Part shown: positions 1 to 10,792 of the stretch, piece by piece
Layout: the number at the start of each line of letters is the position of its first letter
How positions within the stretch are numbered: the first letter of the stretch is position 1
Assembly (NCBI RefSeq): GCF_019175385.1
Contig: NC_083348.1
Span: forward strand, 3,115,001-3,179,000
Source: Lycium barbarum
Taxonomy: Eukaryota > Streptophyta > Magnoliopsida > Solanales > Solanaceae
Reading direction: 5' to 3'
DNA: 64,000 bases
The notes under the pieces: generated by a model
Told to the model about the DNA's origin: nothing
The model's database searches: none
The model's input: the letters and a program-made list of their open reading frames with translations, nothing else
Made by a program: the position numbers and the translations under genes

Positions 1-375
1 CTAATATTAGAGTACTCTACTTATTCCGGAGTTGCAGTCTAGTCTCTATACGATATTTTTTATATGCATATGGGTATGGTGGGGCGCTATCTCGACCTTG
101 TTATGTCATATATCCAGTAGAGGCTTGTAGACAGTCATGGTTTAGTTAGACATTGTATGGCCCCGTTGGCCTATATTTTAAGGCATAGTCATATAGTATG
201 TCTTTTCGGGCTTATCCTTTTGTCAACACATTTATCTTATGATTTAGCAGATTTTCATTTGATGACCCTCGGGGTGCACTCTTGTCTATGATCATGATAT
301 GAAAGTATGATTAGAGGTGCTCTGCAGGTAGGGTCCGAGTGCTCGTCATGGCCCTTCAATTTGGATCGTGATATA
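1..375 (+). repeat. Decayed Ty3/gypsy-type LTR end
   Basis: The stretch has the wording typical of long chromovirus LTRs in Solanaceae, such as 'gtatggccccgttggcctat' near 155, and it closes near 365-375 with a motif like the 'gggtcgtgaca' that ends the two chromovirus LTRs later in this window (51113, 60188). No primer-binding site follows, so it may be a 3' LTR or a solo remnant. The left end lies outside the window. Lineage is inferred from style only. Confidence 0.4.
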
Positions 376-937
376 TATTCTTAGGCGTTTGATTGAGAAC
401 TTACCAAGATTAAGTTGGAAGGGAATTTATTTTTTCCAGAATTGACTTGGAGTAATTAAAGTCTTCAAGGAAACAAAATGAAAATACGGATACTTAATTG
501 TTTTGCGCAACAAGGAAGTAAATCAAAATGGATTACTCAAAAATAAGTAAAAGGAAGGGCAATCTTTTCTTCAATTCATGTGCATTAAATTAGTTCCTTA
601 CCAAGTTTACAATGTTATGATTATGGATCTACATGAAAACTATGTGGAAGGATCTCTTTGACATTTGGAGTTATAATACAACTTTGGTATATAAATATTG
701 ATCAAGCAAAATTGATGCAAAAATTCATCCCAAATTTGAAGAAAAACAGTAGCACATCTTTTTTATTGTTCACAAATTCCAGTAACCTTAACTTTGAAGC
801 ACAATTCAAGAAAAGCTGTTGAGAAGAAGCCTCAAAGAAGTTTTGCATGAAAAAAAGTGATCACCATGGGTACTTCAAGTCTGGTCCACAATTTCGGCAA
901 GCCTCCACCTCGACAAGTCTTGAAGTAGGGGGCAACT
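376..937 (+). repeat. Non-coding 3' interior of an LTR retrotransposon
   Basis: There is no ORF of note. The last part (about 860-937) reads like the tail of a plant gypsy element. A purine tract 'gaagtagggggcaac' (922-936) serves as a probable polypurine tract directly before the LTR-like block that starts TGTAGACATC at 938. Where this interior begins is not clear. Confidence 0.35.
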
Positions 938-1786
938 GTAGACATCAAAATTTTAGTTGAATTAATCCATACAAATTTTGGATTAAGTTATAAGTTCATG
1001 TTGATCAAGTCAAATTTTTGTTAATAAAGTTATACTCCCTCCATTTCAATTTATGTGAATCTATTTGACTGGGCACGATATTTAAGAAAGAGGAAAGACT
1101 TTTGAAATTTTTGGTTCAAAAGAAGTATTGAATATTTGTATGGCTGTAAATCATTCATAAAGTGAATTTGTTTTCAAATTAGGAAAGAGGTCATTCATTT
1201 TTCCACGGACTAAAAAGGAAATAGGTTCACATAAATTAAAACAGATGGAGTATTAATTATTTAAGTCAAAATTAGATGACTTGAATAAAATTAAAATTAC
1301 ATTTGGGTTTGTCCATTAGATTGGGCCTCTACGAGAAGAGCCCAACCCACGTATTTCTAACCCAAGGTCCACTAGACTTACATAGAGACCAAAACACCCT
1401 CAAGCTCTAGCTCACAACTATATAAAGGGGTCATCTTGAAAGTTGTATAGCATCTTAACTAGAGGTAAAGGAGAGCAATGATATGAACATAAGTTTTCTC
1501 CAAAGGTCTTCAACAAGAAGGACAATTCGAGAGACGTCTTCCCTCAAGAACAATCCAAAGTGCTGCTCAAAGTTCTTCCAAGATTCAAGACATTAACAAA
1601 AGTTTATCCTTCATTTGAGAAAGACGCTACATTGGCCCTCAAATCAAGGCGAACAACACGAAGATTAGAATCAAGGAATACATCTAGAGTTTATACTCAC
1701 AAAATATCAATAAAATATTTTTCTCTCATATTTGTTTTGTGATTGCAGTTATTTATTTTCTGCTAACAAAATTTATCGCGAACACA
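938..1786 (+). repeat. Probable 3' LTR of a gypsy-type element
   Basis: It starts with TG just after a purine tract and contains a TATA-like 'tatataaagggg' near 1421 followed by a transcribed-looking region. It ends near 'cgcgaacaca' at about 1786. The right boundary is approximate because no partner LTR or duplicated target site is visible. A Stowaway-type MITE is inserted at 1035-1250. The 60-codon ORF at 1560 lies inside the LTR and is not a supported gene. Confidence 0.4.
1035..1250. mobile_element. Stowaway-type MITE (216 bp)
   Basis: The left end 'CTCCCTCCATTTCAATTTAT' and the reverse complement of the right end share about 20 of 25 positions as terminal inverted repeats. The element is flanked by TA on both sides (1033-1034 and 1251-1252), the target duplication of Tc1/mariner-derived MITEs. 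The CTCCCTCC...TTTATGTGA end is a common solanaceous Stowaway signature. It has no coding capacity. It sits inside the LTR-like block, so it is younger than that element. Confidence 0.85.
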
Positions 1787-1839
1787 TGTACCACCTTAGT
1801 TAATGCTACTTTTTTTCATATCTGAGTTTAACAAGAACT

Positions 1840-2160
1840 TTTCCATTCCACTAATTCGAGTAGTTCTAGAATTACCAACATAAATAGATTATTTTTCTTC
1901 TTCAACTTGGGTGTACAAGACATAACTATGTTAGCACAAGTATACTTAGTAGCACCAAAGTCTAACACTTAATCTCTCACATTAGCCACCAGATTTACTT
2001 GAGAAATGACCACACTAATTATATCATCCGCTTAGCCAAATTTTGTTTAGCCAAATTATCATTTCTCCGAATCTTCTTCTACATTGAGAGGTATGATGAT
2101 TTAATTTATCACATACACAAAACACATTTTTTACATGAGCAATTGAAATGGAACACCAAC
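1840..2160 (-). pseudogene. Ty1/copia gag zinc knuckle and protease relic
   Basis: On the minus strand a stretch near 2125-2072 reads like a CCHC zinc knuckle (a close CVC pair, then HH, then C and RRR) with a small indel in the first Cys pair. It is followed near 1975-1930 by 'VLDFGATKYTCAN', which matches the copia protease start 'W(V/I)DSGATxHxCAN' with the catalytic S read as F and an in-frame stop just before it. This order, nucleocapsid then protease, is that of a Copia gag-pol. No flanking LTR is recognised. The sequence on to about 2560 may be more upstream gag but is too decayed to assign. Confidence 0.6.
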
Positions 2161-2576
2161 TGTACAAGATTACCTCCAATATCAAGATATCATGTTTGCC
2201 AAAATCAAATGCCCTAATAGTGCCAATAATTCCAGCCCCGCTGTCATAATAATTGCCTCGATAGACAATTAGTTTTCAATCCTAAATTACTTTCCTTCCA
2301 AACCTGATAAAGCCTCAAAGGTTTATGTTTCTCACGAACCATATTTTTGAAAGTTTAGAATGAAAGCAAGCCAAACAATTCCAACTTTTTTGATTACTAC
2401 TTCAATCCCAAATAAGAATCAACTCCTTCTCTTACCCCTCAAGATATCCATGTTGTGTATCTATCTTGAACTACTTATGAGGAAGCATAATTGCTTTCCA
2501 GAACATTGAGTATTTTCCATAGAAATAGCGGAGAAAAAAGTATTCTTAAGATTGTTGGAAATCTTACGGAAAATAC

Positions 2577-3396
2577 TTTTTTTTTCCTTAACGGAGCATT
2601 TTATTCATCTTCAAAACATCATTACATCTGATCTGAGGTAGAAATAGAGCCATAATTCCCTACTTAACTGAAAAATGACTAATTCAACCTAGTTATATTT
2701 GAGATGGGTTGAGTGCCTAAGATTTGAGGATCTATTTTGGCCAGTACCATCTTTACACAATTTATACACTTCTCATGGAGGATCAAAAAGCCTTTCAAGG
2801 CTCTAGCAACTTTCCTGGGCTCTAGCAACTTTCCTAGCACAGCCTTCACAGTGCATATCTCTTCTCTCATCTAACTCGGACAGCCTCCGTCGATCAGTGG
2901 GAACTTGGGCCATCTAAGGTGGTTCATAAAACCATTCTGTGTGTTTAGTAGGCTTAATCCTGAAAGAAGGAAATCCCATATAGTCCATTCTGAAGGCTCC
3001 CAATGCTGCTGCTGGCAGCTCCCTTTCCTGATGTATATGAATTTCCTGGCCCAAGGTATTGGCATATTTCGACATTGCATCAGCGACCATGTTTGCTTCT
3101 CTCAAGCAGTGAACCACTTTGACATTTCCTTGAGTGACCAAAGACTTGATCTCTTCAATTAGGCTCTGATAATTCCATGGGATTTTGCAATTATCCTTGA
3201 TCATCTGTACAACAAAAAGAGAGTCAATCTGCATTATGAGGTTAGTAATATTAAACAATTCACAAAGTTTTAGCCCGTAGAGAGCAGCTTGTATTTCACT
3301 GGAATTGTTAGTTAAGAATTGGAGAGGCTTGGCAAAAGCCATGACCATGTCTCCATTTCTTTTCCTAACACTTGAGGCATTCTTAATCACGAACAC
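2577..3396 (-). pseudogene. LINE-type RNase H domain relic with poly(A) end
   Basis: A 160-codon minus-strand ORF (3396-2914) has the plant RVT_3/RNase H-like fold: a run of about residues 28-48 with 'SSEIQAALYGLKLC' (Glu motif), 'LIMQIDSLFVVQMIKD' (Asp motif) and near the end 'REANMVADAMSKYA' (His/Asp region). The C-terminal tail, with 'RMDYMGFP', is seen in many LINE-encoded plant RNase H proteins. Past the stop, the minus strand carries 'AATAAA' near 2605 and an A9 run (2585-2577), as at a LINE or processed 3' end. The N-terminal part and the reverse transcriptase are missing, so it is 5'-truncated. It could instead be a host-encoded RNase H-like gene copy. A 13-14-bp tandem duplication ('ttaatcacgaacac') lies at its 5' edge near 3387-3412. 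Confidence 0.6.
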
Positions 3397-3412
3397 TTAA
3401 TCACGAACACTG

Positions 3413-4860
3413 TAGGAATTCTTGAAAACTTGAGGCATGTCAATTAAGACATTGTCCTTAAGGATATTTACCCTGTGTGAGTATATCCCTCAGGATTCAA
3501 CAAGCTGTTCTAGTACAAACTAAAAGTCAGAATCTAATAAAAATTTATATTAAAGAAATAAAACTCAGAACAATATAAAATTAGAAAAAATATTTCTGTT
3601 GGTGTTTTTGTCATAAAATATCTCTCTCCCAAAGAGAAGGACTAGATACTACATAGGCAAATCAATATATGGACAGATGCTTCACAACTGACCAAATGTA
3701 GCCATTAAGGCTGTATTCAATTGTCAGTTAAACTGACAATTGTAGAAACTTTACAGAAATGAATTGAATTCAAAGGTAATTCAATTGGATATTAAAGGCT
3801 AATCAAAGGTAAGGTGATTGATGGTTATTAATCATGACTAATAAAGAATATATTTAATTATTTTTGAGATATAACAATTATTTTACAACATGTACAACAC
3901 GAGAGTTGAAATTAAAAACCAAAATTAATCAATGGAAAATTGTGAGTAGCTCAACCAAAGACATACTTCCAAAGGGTTATCATGTTTTGCTTCACTGGAA
4001 AAAGATCCGGTAGATATCAATGTTATTGTTGATCAATGCCACTTGTTTAGGTATTTAACTTTCAACGTCTAGGATTCATCCTTAATTATCCATATTATTA
4101 ATAGGAAAAAAAATGTCGGTTATTTTATAGAATTTTTACCATATCAATTTTTCAATTATTTTATTTTGTTTAACCAAAATTAGAGTTTTCAAAACCGTCC
4201 CATTATCTGGATTATTCTTCGGTATCGGTTCGGTTGCTTAATTTTCGGTATTTTGAAAGGTAACCTAATGGCCAATTCAATACCAAAAACTAATTGAAGT
4301 AATGGATTATTTTCATTTTTTGCTTCATAATCAAGAAATTATAAACAAAACTGAAATGCAACACATTATTCGATAACTCTCATTAATGAATGTCACTACT
4401 AAATATATACTTGTTACTTTTAATAGAATATCAATATTATAGAAGAAAAAAAATGTTAAAGAGAAGAACTCTATAAATAAATTAAATTGGTAATCTTCAT
4501 ACCAATCAATTTATTTGAAATAGATGAACCAATATTTATAACTTACCTGAACTATTAAAGCTTTGGTTAAAGGGTAATTATAATTTAAGCTAAAGAATTT
4601 AAGAGAAAAAGTTATAGATTATATACCATGATCACTGGAATAATCATGTCCAAAACTTAGAAAAAATAAAGAGGAAAGAAAAATAAGAAGATGATAAAAT
4701 AGACAGTTTAGTCTTCTACAGTCGTTGATAAGTGATATTACCTGAAGTATAGTAGTGTTTGAGACCTTTTGTACATTGTTTTGATAGAGTACGGTAGGTT
4801 TCGATTTTAATTGTTGCCTCTCCGTCAAAATTCAACTCAAGGCAATGCTCAATCTAAAAG
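3413..4860. other. Unassigned AT-rich intergenic DNA
   Basis: No gene, LTR pair or TIR was recognised. A minus-strand-looking block at about 3430-3700 resembles retroelement LTR sequence but could not be bounded. At about 4190-4265 there is a 'cggtatcggttcggttgc' tract of the kind common in dispersed plant repeats. Small ORFs here (for example 4619-4828 minus) have no recognisable content. Confidence 0.4.
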
Positions 4861-4897
4861 AAAAGTTAATGCTTTGCATTTTTAATTTAATACATAA

Positions 4898-4902
<5 letters not shown>

Positions 4903-4937
<35 letters not shown>

Positions 4938-4938
4938 C
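4903..4938. repeat. 5' flank microsatellite (TA)14-CACACACC
   Basis: A pure TA run (4903-4930) passes into CACACACC (4931-4938), and the pararetrovirus begins at the next base. The other flank (14268-14292) is GGTGTGTG followed by a TA run, so the two flanks are inverted repeats of each other over at least 24 bp. Confidence 0.95.
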
Positions 4939-4968
4939 AGAAAGACCTCAAAGAACCAAAAGCGATTT
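4939..4968 (+). repeat. Left copy of 30-bp terminal direct repeat
   Basis: It starts 'agaaagacctcaaagaacca' and ends 'gattt' and is identical to 14238-14267. In the viral circle the two copies are the same site: the small ORF starting at 14082 runs into this sequence and closes at a stop at 4976-4978 on this side. Confidence 0.95.
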
Positions 4969-4984
4969 AGACCATATTAATTGT

Positions 4985-5284
4985 ATGAGAACACTACCCT
5001 TTGTTAGAAAAATAGCTATTAATCATTGGTATTTATATAGAGATATAGAGAAAAGACAAGAATATAGACAAGTAGAAAAAGCCTTAAGTGCGTATTTAGA
5101 GATAATAAATTCAGAAACATTATCATCACTAAGAAACATTAGACTCTTACAAAGTCAGATTAACGAAGAGACAATTTCTGCTATAACGTGGGAATTACAC
5201 GGTATAAGAGAAGATATAGCAAGACTTACAACTATTATAGAGCACCATAAGAAAGTTTGTAAAATAAAAATTCCGATAGGGTAA
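4985..5284 (+). CDS. Pararetrovirus small ORF, 99 codons, unknown function
   Basis: It is intact from ATG 4985 to TAA 5282-5284. It starts seven bases after the stop of the preceding viral ORF, which reads across the circular junction. The product is charged and probably helical, rich in Glu, Ile and Arg ('QEYRQVEKALSAYLEI', then 'GIREDIARLTTIIEHHKK'), with no motif I recognise. Its neighbours are other short helical ORFs ahead of the movement protein. Caulimovirids carry short accessory ORFs (aphid-transmission or virion-associated factors) in similar places, but nothing here proves such a role. Confidence 0.6.
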   Translation: MRTLPFVRKIAINHWYLYRDIEKRQEYRQVEKALSAYLEIINSETLSSLRNIRLLQSQINEETISAITWELHGIREDIARLTTIIEHHKKVCKIKIPIG

Positions 5285-5835
5285 GAAATAAGCCTAGAAA
5301 AATAGATACATTAAAAAACCTAGAATACTTAGACTTAAGAATATACCCAGAAAAGAAATATAGAGCATTAAAAGACCATAGTATTATAAAGTGCAATTTC
5401 AGTAACGGAGAACATATACTACATAGTGAAGACAAACAGTTGAATACATTAGTAGATTTACTCATAAATTTTAGTGAAAAAATACAAGAAAATAATAAAG
5501 ATATCACTAGAATATTAGAGGTGGTAGAAGCATCTCAGATTAAGCAAAAGAAAGCATTCGAAAAATTAGAACAAAATCTAGATTACTTAAAAACACAAGA
5601 ATTAGAATTAAAAAAGAAAGTTCAGACTTTAGTTAATAAATTTAATCTAGAAAAATTACCTACAAAAACAGAAATAGAAAAGTTAGGTAAAGTTATTACA
5701 GAAAAACCAAAAGAAATAGAACTAAAAACAACCCACATAGTCTTTAAAATAACGCAACAAGTAGAAGTTTTAACTAGTGACATTAGAGAATTAAAAAAGG
5801 CAATAGCAGAACTAAAAGAAATCACTCTTTCATGA
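5266..5835 (+). CDS. Pararetrovirus coiled-coil ORF, virion-associated-protein-like
   Basis: An open frame runs from about 5266 to TGA 5833-5835 but lacks an ATG at its expected start; the first part overlaps the end of the previous ORF. The C-terminal two thirds is a long predicted coiled coil with heptad-like Leu/Ile spacing ('ILEVVEASQIKQKKAFEKLE' and on through 'LELKKKVQTLVNKFNLEKL'). Its stop overlaps the next start as ATGA (5832-5835), typical of tightly packed caulimovirid ORFs. Small coiled-coil proteins at this place in the family are often virion-associated proteins, which is the best guess here. The missing ATG may be a mutation or a non-AUG or re-initiation start. Confidence 0.6.
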   Translation, partial: KNSDRVRNKPRKIDTLKNLEYLDLRIYPEKKYRALKDHSIIKCNFSNGEHILHSEDKQLNTLVDLLINFSEKIQENNKDITRILEVVEASQIKQKKAFEKLEQNLDYLKTQELELKKKVQTLVNKFNLEKLPTKTEIEKLGKVITEKPKEIELKTTHIVFKITQQVEVLTSDIRELKKAIAELKEITLS

Positions 5836-6077
5836 GTAGACCAATATTAGTTCAAGAAGAAGCCTCGAAATTAATAGAAAAGTCTATACCTTTACCAGCA
5901 GACTATAAAGATTATATACCTAACGCCAAATCAGATCAAATAACACTACAACAAATTATTACTATAATTTCATTAATATTAGAAATAATAAAGAAAATAG
6001 AAATAATAGTACCAAGGTTAGAATTAATAAGTGAGCGCGTTCGGTTGTTAAGTGAACAACAAAAAGAGCAAAAATAA
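5832..6077 (+). CDS. Pararetrovirus small ORF, 81 codons, unknown function
   Basis: ATG 5832 overlaps the preceding stop as ATGA and the frame closes with TAA at 6075-6077. The product has a Pro-containing start, a hydrophobic, Ile-rich middle ('LQQIITIISLILEIIKKIEI') and a charged end. The middle could be an amphipathic helix or a weak membrane segment. After the stop another frame stays open with similar composition ('EELIEQLKKVEITPQK', 6079-6153), so the ORF was probably longer and has suffered a frameshift, overlapping or nearly reaching the movement-protein ATG at 6183. Function is unknown. Confidence 0.55.
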   Translation: MSRPILVQEEASKLIEKSIPLPADYKDYIPNAKSDQITLQQIITIISLILEIIKKIEIIVPRLELISERVRLLSEQQKEQK

Positions 6078-6182
6078 AGAGATCCCTAAAAACAAAGAAG
6101 TTGAAGAATTAATAGAACAATTGAAGAAGGTTGAAATAACACCTCAAAAATAAAAAGTTGAAGTAATTAGGAAATCACAAAA

Positions 6183-7571
6183 ATGGATTTTCTTTCAGCT
6201 AGACCAAGAAGTGAAGGAGGACCAGAAAGGCAAGGACAAGAGAGACCCAAAGTAAGTTTTCCAGATAATAGAATAGGTAATAATTTCTTATCAAGAATTT
6301 TTAGTAGAAGAACACCAGAAGAAAACAATCAACAGCTAAGTGAGGTAATAGACGTAAATAGAGATATACAAATTTTTCAAAAAAAACAATTAAAACTACT
6401 AAATCCAAAAACCTTATATAATATAAGATAGTTCTCAAGTACAGCACAATTATATAAACATTATAGAGAAGAACAATTATCAGCCATAGGAACTAAAGTT
6501 ACTACAATAAGTTTAATAGACCCAGCGACTGTAAGACAAATAAAAAATACTGGAAGAAGTTTAATGCATATGGGATTAATAGTAGTAGGATTAAAAGGAT
6601 TAACTAGAAAGAACTTAGGAACTAAAGTTCTAATAGTGATTTACGACGATAGATGGTCAGACATGAAAAAATCAATAATAGGACTAACGGATATAGACAT
6701 GACAAATAATGGAGGAATCTTTTATATTAGCCCAGATTTTATAATGAATTTAGCAGAATTTGGAAAGCACATAAAAATAGGAATATAGACCAAGGGTTAT
6801 GAAGAGATGTGTAATGGTAATAATTTATTAATATGCGTAGGATTTTTAGGAAAAATGACTAATAATAGTAATACAAATTTTAAAATTAAGGTAGAAGATG
6901 TAGTAGAAGTAATGGAAAATAGAGGAATAAGACTAATAAAACCCACAAAGATAAATCCTGAAGAATATGCAGGGATGGAATGGAATCTAGAAGATTTTAA
7001 TAGAAAAAAAATTCTACAGCCAGAATCTCACCTAATGTACACTAATTCTAAGGGAGAAACATCTATACGTTTTATTAATTATAATTATACGGCACAAAAA
7101 GACATATAAGAAGAAAGTACTCTAGATGAAAATGAAATTACTGAGTCAACCCTTATGAACATAGAATTAATACAAAAAGATTTTGAAGTAGACATAGCTA
7201 TAGAAGAAGCAAAAAGACTCCAAAAAGAAAACACAAATATGCTTTTTAGATGTAAAGGGTGTAAGTTAGGAGAACTAAAAATAGAAAAAATCATAAGTCA
7301 TTTTAAATTATGTGAAGCCCAAATTGATAATTGGGGATATAGAGTAGAACATATATATCAAAAGAAATCAGATGAATTCGATAAAATATTAGAAGATATG
7401 CAATATAGTGATGACGAAATAGAAATAGACTCGATAATAAGTCAAAAAGAATTAATGGAATCCAGTGCATCTAGTTCTAGTCCGTTTCAAAGAACAACTA
7501 TTGGAGAACAATACACTGTAGATACTAGTACAGGAAATGTACCTAGAAGAAGAGTTTTTAGAACAGCATGA
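6183..7571 (+). pseudogene. Pararetrovirus movement protein region (30K superfamily), with stops
   Basis: From ATG 6183 one frame continues through in-frame stops at 6429, 6786, 7107 and 7569. The core at about 6440-7080 has the 30K movement-protein pattern: 'SLIDPATVRQIKNTG', 'GLIVVGLKGLTRKNLGTKVL', 'IYDDRW' and 'GGIFYISPDFIMNL', with a following strand that includes the 'NGNNLLICVGF' segment. Such proteins move virus through plasmodesmata. The part after 7110 is acidic and Ser-rich with a 'CKGCKLGELKIEKIISHFKLC' segment that could bind metal. Because the frame is the same as that of the coat-protein ORF at 7608, MP and CP were probably one polyprotein, though a real ORF boundary at 7569-7608 cannot be excluded. 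Confidence 0.8.
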
Positions 7572-7607
7572 GAACCCTTAGACAATGTCAAACCATTAGG
7601 GAAAAGA

Positions 7608-8650
7608 ATGCCTATAGAAGAACCTATTATTCTTCAAGAAGGAGGTAATAAAGGTAAAATATTAAATATAGCAGCACATGATCCGCAAAGAATAGTAATA
7701 GCAGACTATATAAAAACATATAATGATACAGATGCAGAAACAATGTATAAATATTTAGAAATGTTTTTAGGAGAATCAGCCAAAGCTTTATGGGAAGCTT
7801 ATAAGGAAAACATTTCAATGGAATTTCAACACTTAGTATTCATGGGAGCAAATTCATATAATTTTACTAACAAAATACATACTTTAATTACAGGAGAAGA
7901 TCCAAATAGTGGACTATTAGTACTACAAAGAAATGCGGTAATAAAATTAGAACAACTAATTACAAGTAGTTGGTTTCATATTAAGAAATTTTTAAACGAT
8001 TATTTTTACTACTGTACTATTAGTGGAAATGCGTTTGATCAAGAATTAGATAAAAAAATATTTAATAAACTACCATAAGCCTTAGGAAGAGAAATAGAAG
8101 ATAGATGGAATAAGAGAGACGGAGTAGTGCAAAATCCTAATCTAAAATGGTCTATAGGACATAGAATACAACATATAATGGATATACTACAAGAAAAATG
8201 TACTCATATACATATACAAAAACAGCTAAAACAAAATGAAATGAACTTTTGCAAAAGCGTGGTTTGCACCACACAAAGCTATGATAAAGACAATTATAAA
8301 AAGAAAAAGCATAAAAAATATAAAACACATTATAATAGAAATTATTCTCAATATAATATAAAGAAATATTATCTTAGAAAATCAGCAGCTAGAAAACCTT
8401 ATTTAGACAGAAATAGGCATGTAAGAAAATATCGAACAGAAAGGAATTATAAAAATAAACTAGAATGATTTGCTTGTGGAAGTGTAGAAGACTTAGCAAA
8501 TACATGTCAAAAAAGAATAAATAATAAGATAAGAAATTCTCAGCTAATTGAAGATTTTCAAGAAATATTAATAAATGTAGACGAATATATGTCAGATACA
8601 GAAAGTATATATTCTATAGTAAGTGTAGACACTGAAAAAACATTAAAACA
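7608..8650 (+). pseudogene. Pararetrovirus coat protein region with zinc-knuckle relic
   Basis: It is in frame with the movement protein, with stops at 8076 and 8466. The N-terminal part contains 'YNDTDAETMYKYLEMFLGES' and 'LWEAYKENISMEF', typical of caulimovirid coat proteins. The C-terminal part becomes Lys/Arg/Tyr-rich (about 8290-8465), as in the nucleic-acid-binding arm. It is followed by a CX2CX4HX4C relic in which the first position is now the stop at 8466 and the His position reads Asp ('FACGSVEDLANTC'). A Ser/Asp-rich tail follows. The frame breaks near 8650, where the next frame (8651 onward) continues the acidic tail. It is clearly inactive as written. Confidence 0.75.
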
Positions 8651-9891
8651 GACTCGTCAGACTCAGAAGCAGAAGAATTAATCAATGAAATAGGATTAGA
8701 AAATCTAGATTTAGAAGCAATTGATAATTTAGCAAATATAGCGGAAGACTGTAACCATGAGTTCGAACGAAATAAGGGATTGGATAGTAATGCATGTTTC
8801 TTTTGTAAATGGTATCCTAGTAGAGATAAAAGAACTAAATGTAAAAATTGTTATATAGAAGGATGTACAATGTGTATAGAAAAAGAATTTAAAATAAAAA
8901 TAAATAAAGAGGACACTTATAAGAAAATTGAAGACCCTACTATTAATCTAAAAATGATAACATTAGAAACAAGAATAAATGAATTAGAAACTAGCTTATG
9001 TAAACTAGAAAAAAGAAAAAGAAAAAAGTAGATAATGAAGACGAAGAAATAAGATTATCAAATATACAACCAATAATGAGACCATTAAGAACAATGCCAG
9101 AAAATTCTCAAGCAGAATTAATGAATATAGAAGACCATAAAGCATTAGTATGTAATGAAGATAAAAAATTAGGAATAATAAAAATACTTGAAAAAATTAA
9201 AATAGATGATTATGAGATAGAAACATTAGCATTAGTAGATTCAGGATGCACAAAGTGCATAATAAATAAAAGAATAGTTCCACCTAATTTAATAAAAATT
9301 CTATAAATATCAGTTGCAGCCATGCAAATGGATGGAACACGTAACATATATAGACATTATGTTCATAAGGCCTACATTAGCTTTATAAATACATGTTCAG
9401 AATTTTACAAACCAAGCTATAAAATGGATAAGATATGGGTAAGAGACCTTAATATAAATGTAGATTTTATCATAGGATTAGACTTTATGTTACATAATAA
9501 TGGCAGCTGTATGATTACAAGAGATGGAGTAATTTTCTTAAAAAATATTACTCATACACTGATACAAGTTCTTAAGACTGAAACTAGAATCTGTCATAAG
9601 GAGATCCCTACCACAGATCGAAGCAACCTGCAAAAGAAAGAAGATAGTTGTTGTAAAGAGTGTCAAGAAAAAAATACATGTTGTAAAGATAAGCCAGCAA
9701 TAAAAAATCTAACTCTAGAAGAAGAAGAAATTCTAAGAGAAGAGGATTCGTTAGAAAAAGATTATACGTTAATAGACATAGAAACAGAGTTATATAATTT
9801 TAAAACAGGAATAGAAAGAATAGGCGTAATAAAGAATAAAAAAAACCTAGATAATATAATAAAAATACTAGATGAAATAGAAATTATATGA
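8651..9891 (+). pseudogene. Pararetrovirus Cys-rich region and aspartic protease
   Basis: After the frameshift at about 8650, the frame at 8780-9031 has a Cys cluster ('CFFCKWYPSRDKRTKCKNC' and then 'CTMC') with the spacing of a second metal-binding motif, as found between coat protein and protease in several caulimovirid genera. A second frameshift lies in an A/G-rich run near 9010-9028. The protease follows: 'LALVDSGCTKCII' with catalytic DSG at about 9238-9246 and a later 'VDFIIGLDFML' flap/hydrophobic region. In-frame stops are at 9304 and 9889. Another Cys-rich patch ('CCKECQEKNTCC', about 9650-9690) follows the protease. The protease would free the polyprotein domains. Confidence 0.75.
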
Positions 9892-9899
9892 GAAAAAAC

Positions 9900-10789
9900 A
9901 TTAAAACATTGGAAAAATAACAGGATTTTATGTAAATTAGACTATATAATTAAAACATATAATTAAAACAGCTTCTATTGAAGCAACAAATCAAGATGTA
10001 GAAGATTTTAAGATACAAATAAAAGAACTATTGGATTTAGGAGTAATACTGAGATCTACTTCTAAACATAGATCTGCAGCATTTATGGTAAGAAATCATA
10101 GCGAAATAGTAAGAGGAAAAGCGAGAATGATAATAAACTATAAAAGACTTAATGATAATACTAGGACAGATGGATATAAGTTACTAGACAAAACAGAATT
10201 AATAAATAGAATACAAGGAAATAAAATATTTAGTAAATTCGACTGTAAATCAGGATATTGGCAGGTACAAATGCATGAAAAAAGTATAGAATGGACTGCA
10301 TTCACCTGTCCTAAAAGACATTTTGAATGGTTAGTAATGTTATTTGGATTAAAAACAGCTCCACCAATTTTTCAAAGAAAAATGGATAGTATATTTGGAG
10401 AATACAAAAGGTTTGTATTAATATATGTAGATGATATACTAGTGTTTCGTAGATATATTAAGGAACACTTAGGAGACCTACAAACGGTATTTAGACTATT
10501 CGTAGAAAATGGAATAATAATTAGTAAGAAAAAAATGAAATTATGTAAAAATTATATAAACTTTTTAGGAGTAGTACTAGGAGAGGGTAAAATAAAGTTA
10601 CAACCTCATATAGCCAAAAAAGTTTTAGAAATGCCAGATAAATTAGACAATGTTAAAGAATTACAAAAAAATTTAGGAATAGTCAATTATGCTAGAAATT
10701 TTATAAAAGATTTAGGAAAAATAGCAGGACCATTGTATTCAAAGACTGGATCTAATAAAAATACTTTAATACTGAAGACATTAAATTAG
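9900..10789 (+). pseudogene. Pararetrovirus reverse transcriptase
   Basis: The main frame is 10031-10789. It shows RT motifs in order: 'RMIINYKRLNDNT', 'FSKFDCKSGYWQVQMHE', 'EWTAFTCPKRHFEWLVM', 'LFGLKTAPPIFQRKMD', the catalytic YVDD at 10424-10435 in 'LIYVDDILVF', then 'FLGVVLGEGKIKL' and 'LQKNLGIVNYARNFIKDL'. Upstream, a 13-bp tandem slip ('ataattaaaacat' twice, about 9946-9970) sits where the frame is lost from the protease side. Another frame change separates it from the RNase H near 10790. RT copies the pregenomic RNA primed at the 13688 site. The active-site residues are present, but the polyprotein is broken. Confidence 0.9.
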
Positions 10790-10792
10790 TAC

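Noticed and set aside
2905..3162. 85-codon plus-strand ORF
   Set aside because: Opposite strand of the RNase H relic.
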